From NCBI GenBank assembly GCA_003224515.1, contig QHZC01000066.1, forward strand, positions 1,155 to 9,289: a stretch of 8,135 bases of DNA. The letters run 5' to 3'. A model generated the notes under the pieces. That model had not been told where the DNA came from. It searched no databases and saw nothing but the letters and a program-made list of their open reading frames with translations. The DNA is from Acidobacteriota bacterium (GTDB taxonomy: Bacteria; Acidobacteriota; Terriglobia; Acidiferrales; UBA7541). The position numbers and the translations under genes were made by a program. Below are positions 5,434 to 8,135 of this stretch, piece by piece (the stretch's first letter is position 1; every line of letters starts with the position of its first letter).

Positions 5434-6003
5434 ATGATGAGCGAGAAAAAGAATTCGAGTGCACCGATGAATACAATGACACGACGACAAGTGATTGCAG
5501 GAGTGGCTATCGGGCTTGGTTGCGCAGCCCTGGGCACAACGGAGGCGTGGGCGGGAAACGAAGAGGAGGTCGCTCGTACGGGGGAAACCATTCACCAAGA
5601 GCCTGTTTTCAAAGCGAGCCGGAAGCGCGTGTATGAAGCGCTCACCGACGCCAACCAATTCAATAATGTCGTGCAGCTTAGTGCGGCCATGAAGTCCGGC
5701 ATTCCGCCGGGAGCTGCGCCCACGGAGATCAGCCGTGAAGCAGGAGGCACGTTCTCAGTCTTCGGCGGCCATATCGTGGGGCGGCATATTGAGCTTGTGC
5801 CGAACGAGCGAATCGTCCAAGCCTGGCGAGTGGCCACCTGGGATGCGGGCGTCTACTCGATTGCGAAGCTCGAGCTCGTAGAGCAAGGCTCCGGGACCAA
5901 ACTCGTTTTTGACCATACCGGCTTTCCCAAGGGCCAAGGGGAACACCTAGCGGCGGGATGGAAAGCCAACTATTGGGAGCCGCTCGAGAAATTCCTGGCT
6001 TGA
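5434..6003 (+). CDS. Tat-exported SRPBCC/AHSA1-like protein
   Basis: A 189-residue protein starting at ATG 5434 (or 5437), just after GGAGG at 5426-5430; the frame extends upstream but across the promoter region. Residues 16-40 form a twin-arginine signal (TRRQVIAG, a hydrophobic stretch, then AWA before G41), so export to the periplasm through Tat is predicted. The mature part is an AHSA1-type SRPBCC domain: VFKASRKRVYEALTDANQF, then GGTFSVFGGHIVGRHIELVPNERIVQAWR, and the end WKANYWEPLEKFL. SRPBCC domains bind hydrophobic ligands in a helix-grip pocket; most AHSA1 members are cytoplasmic, so the signal is notable. It diverges from the TetR pseudogene, which probably regulated it. The ligand is unknown. 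Confidence 0.85.
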   Translation: MMSEKKNSSAPMNTMTRRQVIAGVAIGLGCAALGTTEAWAGNEEEVARTGETIHQEPVFKASRKRVYEALTDANQFNNVVQLSAAMKSGIPPGAAPTEISREAGGTFSVFGGHIVGRHIELVPNERIVQAWRVATWDAGVYSIAKLELVEQGSGTKLVFDHTGFPKGQGEHLAAGWKANYWEPLEKFLA

Positions 6004-6114
6004 ATGCTGCGGCCCTACAAGGAGAAAGGCGAAGAGAGGTCCGCGACGCGGTCACATGGGCAAAACAAGCCAAACGGCAGGTCGAGACGGGGTCCGGCGG
6101 GTACAGGGCGCGCT

Positions 6115-6340
6115 TTAGCGCTTGCGGCGGCGCGACCTTGTGGCGGCAAGCTTGGCTTTGCGGCGCTGCTCTTTGGGGATGGACTTCGGGTTGATCAACC
6201 ACTGGCCGGTGCCCGGACGGCCGGGTTGCCTGCGCTTGATTCCGGAGAGGCGCCCGATACTGACGAGGCGGCAGACTTCGGCGCTGGTGGTATCCAGTAT
6301 GGTGGCAACCGCCTGCGCGGAGAGGGAATATATGGTTCAC
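6115..6340 (-). pseudogene. Excisionase/MerR-like HTH frame without a proper start
   Basis: A minus-strand frame reads YSLSAQAVATILDTTSAEVCRLVSIGRL, then WLINPKSI and a very basic tail (KEQRRKAKLAATRSRRRKR) to a TAA at 6117-6115. It fits the HTH_17/MerR-like pattern of a helix-turn-helix followed by a short wing. The frame is preceded by an in-frame TGA (6339-6337) and has no ATG, GTG or TTG before the domain. A GTG at 6340 lies in another frame and would join it (V-N-H-I-Y-S-L) if two bases were added to the ATATAT run at about 6332-6326. A 2-base slip in that run is therefore the likely cause. It could alternatively start at a rare codon such as ATA or CTG. It is convergent with the SRPBCC gene. 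Confidence 0.6.
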
Positions 6341-6358
6341 TCTAGCGCTATTATCTTA

Positions 6359-6474
6359 CCTCTTTCCGCAATAGGGACGAACGGAAAGAGGGCGGCGCAA
6401 AGCCCTATCTTCGTTCGCGGAAGTTTCAGCATCCGCCCAGCGAGGTGCTGAGAGGGCGGCGAAACGGTCGCCGC
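6359..6474. other. Hairpin-rich spacer upstream of the HTH frame
   Basis: Three perfect inverted repeats fall in about 115 bases: CCTCTTTCCG/CGGAAAGAGG (6359-6368, 6382-6391; 13-base loop), TCAGCA/TGCTGA (6426-6431, 6446-6451) and GCGGCG/CGCCGC (6456-6461, 6469-6474). A further pair ATAGGG/CCCTAT (6371-6376, 6403-6408) crosses the first, so the two would compete or form a pseudoknot. No U-run marks a terminator. It may be a structured leader, a terminator of the gene ending at 6493, or a small RNA. Confidence 0.4.
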
Positions 6475-6492
6475 GAGGGTTTCATCGAGCAA

Positions 6493-6975
6493 CTATTTCT
6501 TGAAAAGATTTTCGAAGGCCTGGCGGGCGTCCGTGTGGCGCGCGGGTGCGACGGGGGGCGCAGAACCAGGAGCTGCCGGCTGAGTATAGGATGTTGGCGC
6601 AGTATCTTTTTCGATGGTCATGCGGAATTCGTAAAAGGCGCAGGAGTTCTTTGCATCCTTGGGAGAGATGCGTTCCTGGATCGGCTGGGTGCATTCAAAC
6701 TGTGCGCCGGAATCGAAGAAGCGGCACTGTTTGCAGCAGTGCAATTCGAACTGGCACTTGGGACACGTGCCATTGGGATCGAACCCTGGGGTCAACACGG
6801 CGCCGCAATTGGCGCATCGCGCCCGCGTGACGGTGCCCACCATGCGGGGAGTGCGGGGGCCGAATTGATCGGCGCCGCGGGGCCCACCGGCGGGCGGCTT
6901 GCGGTCGTGCGATTTGTCTTTTTTCTCGTTTTTTTCCGCGTCGCGGTAACCGCGGTGACCGTACTTTCGATCCAC
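6493..6975 (-). CDS. Cys-rich zinc-ribbon protein
   Basis: A 160-residue protein starting at GTG 6975, chosen for its strong ribosome site (GGAGG at 6985-6981, 5-base spacing) and because MDRKYGHRGYRD looks like a conserved family start; the frame is open further upstream to 7065. Residues 1-50 are charged and probably disordered. The core carries C54-x2-C57, C71-x2-C74, C81-x2-C84, C95 and C112, with the strings CANCGAVLTPG, CPKCQFELHCCKQC and FFDSGAQFEC. The first four cysteines fit a zinc ribbon. The later ones could form a second metal site, possibly Fe-S. The C-terminal 40 residues are Pro/Ala-rich and end in an amphipathic ARQAFENLFKK segment. I recall similar uncharacterised proteins from Acidobacteriota; the function is unknown. 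Confidence 0.75.
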   Translation of the reverse strand: MDRKYGHRGYRDAEKNEKKDKSHDRKPPAGGPRGADQFGPRTPRMVGTVTRARCANCGAVLTPGFDPNGTCPKCQFELHCCKQCRFFDSGAQFECTQPIQERISPKDAKNSCAFYEFRMTIEKDTAPTSYTQPAAPGSAPPVAPARHTDARQAFENLFKK

Positions 6976-7050
6976 AAATGCCTCCGTCCGCCCGTTTCGA
7001 CGGACTGCCACAGCTACAACCCACGCCTTTGCGCTATCGCGCTTGCCAAC

Positions 7051-7080
7051 TTGGCTTGTATCCAATCGGATTGCTACACT
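7051..7080 (+). promoter_or_regulatory. Possible promoter of the monooxygenase-like gene
   Basis: TTGGCT (7051-7056) and TACACT (7075-7080) have an 18-base spacer. The -35 overlaps the 11-bp inverted repeat GCCAACTTGGC (7045-7055), which could be a small operator. The match is only partial. Confidence 0.25.
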
Positions 7081-7157
7081 CGGCCGGACCGCGCACTCGT
7101 TCCCTAGAGTTTACTTGCAGAAATGCGTACGTCCAACGAGCAGGAGATGGGACATCT

Positions 7158-7460
7158 ATGTTTTTAACCCTCTGGGAGTTCGAAGTCAAGCCGTGTGAAG
7201 AAAAATTCGAGAAAGCCTATGGTCCTGCCGGTGACTGGGCCAGGCTCCTCCGGAGCGATTCGAACTACTGCGAGACCCGACTTCTGCGCGATTCCTTTCG
7301 TCTTGCGATTTACCTCACTCTCGATTTCTGGAATCCCCGCGAAGCCTATGAACAGTTCATGGCAGTCTACAAGGAGGGGTACCAAGCGCTGGACGCCGGC
7401 GGTGAAGAGTTAACGAGCAAGGAGCGCCAAAGCGGCTGGTACGAACTTGTCGATCCGTGA
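7158..7460 (+). CDS. Small antibiotic-biosynthesis-monooxygenase-like protein
   Basis: A 100-residue protein with the look of a dimeric alpha/beta-barrel (ABM-like) domain: the first strand MFLTLWEFEVKP, helix EEKFEKAYG, GDWARLLRSD, a strand region around ETRLLRD and LAIYLTLDFWNPREAYEQF, and a closing helix. The 'F/YLxLDFWxxxEAYxxF' element is typical. ATG 7158 is chosen because the domain begins right there; GGAG at 7143-7146 is a rather distant ribosome site (11 bases). The frame is open upstream to 6978, but that part overlaps the divergent gene's control region. The reaction is unknown; relatives include monooxygenases and heme-degrading enzymes as well as non-catalytic proteins. The gene converges on hpnE with 10 bases between stops. 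Confidence 0.75.
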   Translation: MFLTLWEFEVKPCEEKFEKAYGPAGDWARLLRSDSNYCETRLLRDSFRLAIYLTLDFWNPREAYEQFMAVYKEGYQALDAGGEELTSKERQSGWYELVDP

Positions 7461-7470
7461 ATTGGTGTTA

Positions 7471-8135
7471 TCAGCTGGCTGTCGCGGTGTTCAGCCTCCC
7501 CAGCCACATGGCAATGAACCCATCCGGCTCGAGATCCGGTTGCAGAAATCTTCGGGGCGCTCCTGCGGAGCGAAGCAGCGCTTCGGCGACCAAGTAACCG
7601 CTGCGCACGGCGCCTTCCATTGTGGCGGGCCAGCCCGTGTCCGTCCAATCACCGGCCAGGAACAGGCGCGGCACGGCAGTCTGCTGTTTGGGACGCCAGC
7701 GGTCGACTCCCGGCTCCGGGGAAAATGTCGCTGCGGCCTCTTTGATGACCGTGGCCTTCACCAATTCGGCATCACGAGCGGCGGGGAGAGCTCCCCGGAG
7801 CTCTCCCAAACAGAGGTCGATGATCTCCTGGCGCGGTTTCTGTAACAAATGGTATGACGCGCTGATCACCAACTGCAGGTACTGTCCCGCCGGGGCGATT
7901 TTCTCTTTTCCATGGGAATTGGCGAAGAGAGCGGTCTTATTGAAGATCCACTGGGTCGTGGCGTCCAGGAGCGTCACGAACGGCTCATCCATGACCGGGC
8001 GGTCGAACCAGAAATGCACGCCGGTGATTGGCGCGACTTTGATTTTGTCAAGATTCGCGAGCGCGGGGTCACTCTGCTTCATGCTTTGCGGCAGAAGTTC
8101 CGCCAGCACGGTGTGGGGGACGGCGAATACATAGG
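7471..8135 (-). CDS. hpnE: Hydroxysqualene dehydroxylase HpnE, C-terminal part (runs off right edge)
   Basis: About 221 C-terminal residues of a flavin-dependent desaturase-family protein, open to the window edge (the frame continues through YVFAVPHTVLAELLP). The segments ITGVHFWFDRPVMD, TQWIFNK, YLQLVISAS, RQEIIDLCLGEL and ATVIKEAAATFSPEPGVDRWRP are characteristic of HpnE, and LFLAGDWTDTGWPATMEGAV is the C-terminal FAD-binding motif. HpnE reduces hydroxysqualene to squalene after HpnC and HpnD, supplying hopanoid synthesis; it is membrane-associated. Closely related phytoene desaturases are the alternative, but the WFDRP and TGWPATMEGAVRSG strings favour HpnE. The N-terminal Rossmann part is outside the window. 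No terminator separates it from the convergent gene. Confidence 0.85.
   Translation of the reverse strand, partial: YVFAVPHTVLAELLPQSMKQSDPALANLDKIKVAPITGVHFWFDRPVMDEPFVTLLDATTQWIFNKTALFANSHGKEKIAPAGQYLQLVISASYHLLQKPRQEIIDLCLGELRGALPAARDAELVKATVIKEAAATFSPEPGVDRWRPKQQTAVPRLFLAGDWTDTGWPATMEGAVRSGYLVAEALLRSAGAPRRFLQPDLEPDGFIAMWLGRLNTATAS

Noticed and set aside
5729..6340. Long minus-strand frame opposite the SRPBCC gene and HTH frame
   Set aside because: Composition is Pro/Arg/His-rich noise; the HTH signal lies in a different frame, and SRPBCC is clear on the plus strand.
6775..6790. tRNA T-arm-like GGGATCGAACCC
   Set aside because: Lies within the zinc-ribbon coding sequence and no acceptor or anticodon arm is nearby; not the missing tRNA-Lys 3' half.
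6445..7107. Long plus-strand frame opposite the zinc-ribbon gene
   Set aside because: The minus strand has ordered cysteine motifs and a strong ribosome site; this frame has no domain.

Overview
The window looks like a chromosomal stretch of a soil-type bacterium, most likely Acidobacteriota. This is an inference from gene content: an HpnE-type hydroxysqualene dehydroxylase, a short HPF-type ribosome factor, a DUF72 protein, and a Cys-rich protein of a type I associate with that phylum. No rRNA or other decisive marker is present.

Positions 1 to about 2576 look like the right-hand part of an integrated mobile element. It holds the C-terminal end of a possible zinc-finger ORF (3-197), an excisionase-like helix-turn-helix gene (430-714), and a leftward operon of three genes. 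In transcription order these are an unrecognised 191-residue protein, a DUF433 antitoxin-like protein and a DUF5615 PIN-like toxin (2227 to 865). The element stops at a truncated tRNA-Lys(UUU) gene. Only the 5' half survives (2613-2577), with its own promoter-like -10 box, cut just after base 38 in the anticodon loop. Pairs of 11-bp tandem repeats in opposite orientation lie at 679-700 and 2440-2461, and a second direct repeat sits beside the junction (2542-2570). No integrase gene is inside the window; it should lie to the left or be decayed.

Positions 2577-5302 carry host genes: hpf (minus) diverging from a DUF72 gene (plus), about 650 bases of gene-poor DNA with a REP-like hairpin, then a TetR-family regulator destroyed by a premature stop and an internal deletion. 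The regulator pseudogene diverges from an intact gene for a Tat-exported SRPBCC/AHSA1 protein (5434-6003).

Positions 6004-8135 contain a short excisionase/MerR-like HTH frame that lacks a proper start (probable 2-base slip in an AT run), a hairpin-rich spacer, a Cys-rich zinc-ribbon protein (minus), a small dimeric alpha/beta-barrel monooxygenase-like protein (plus), and the C-terminal part of hpnE (minus), which runs off the right edge.

The most interesting points are the broken tRNA-Lys junction with its paired 11-bp repeats, and the three-gene toxin-antitoxin operon with an unrecognised first gene.
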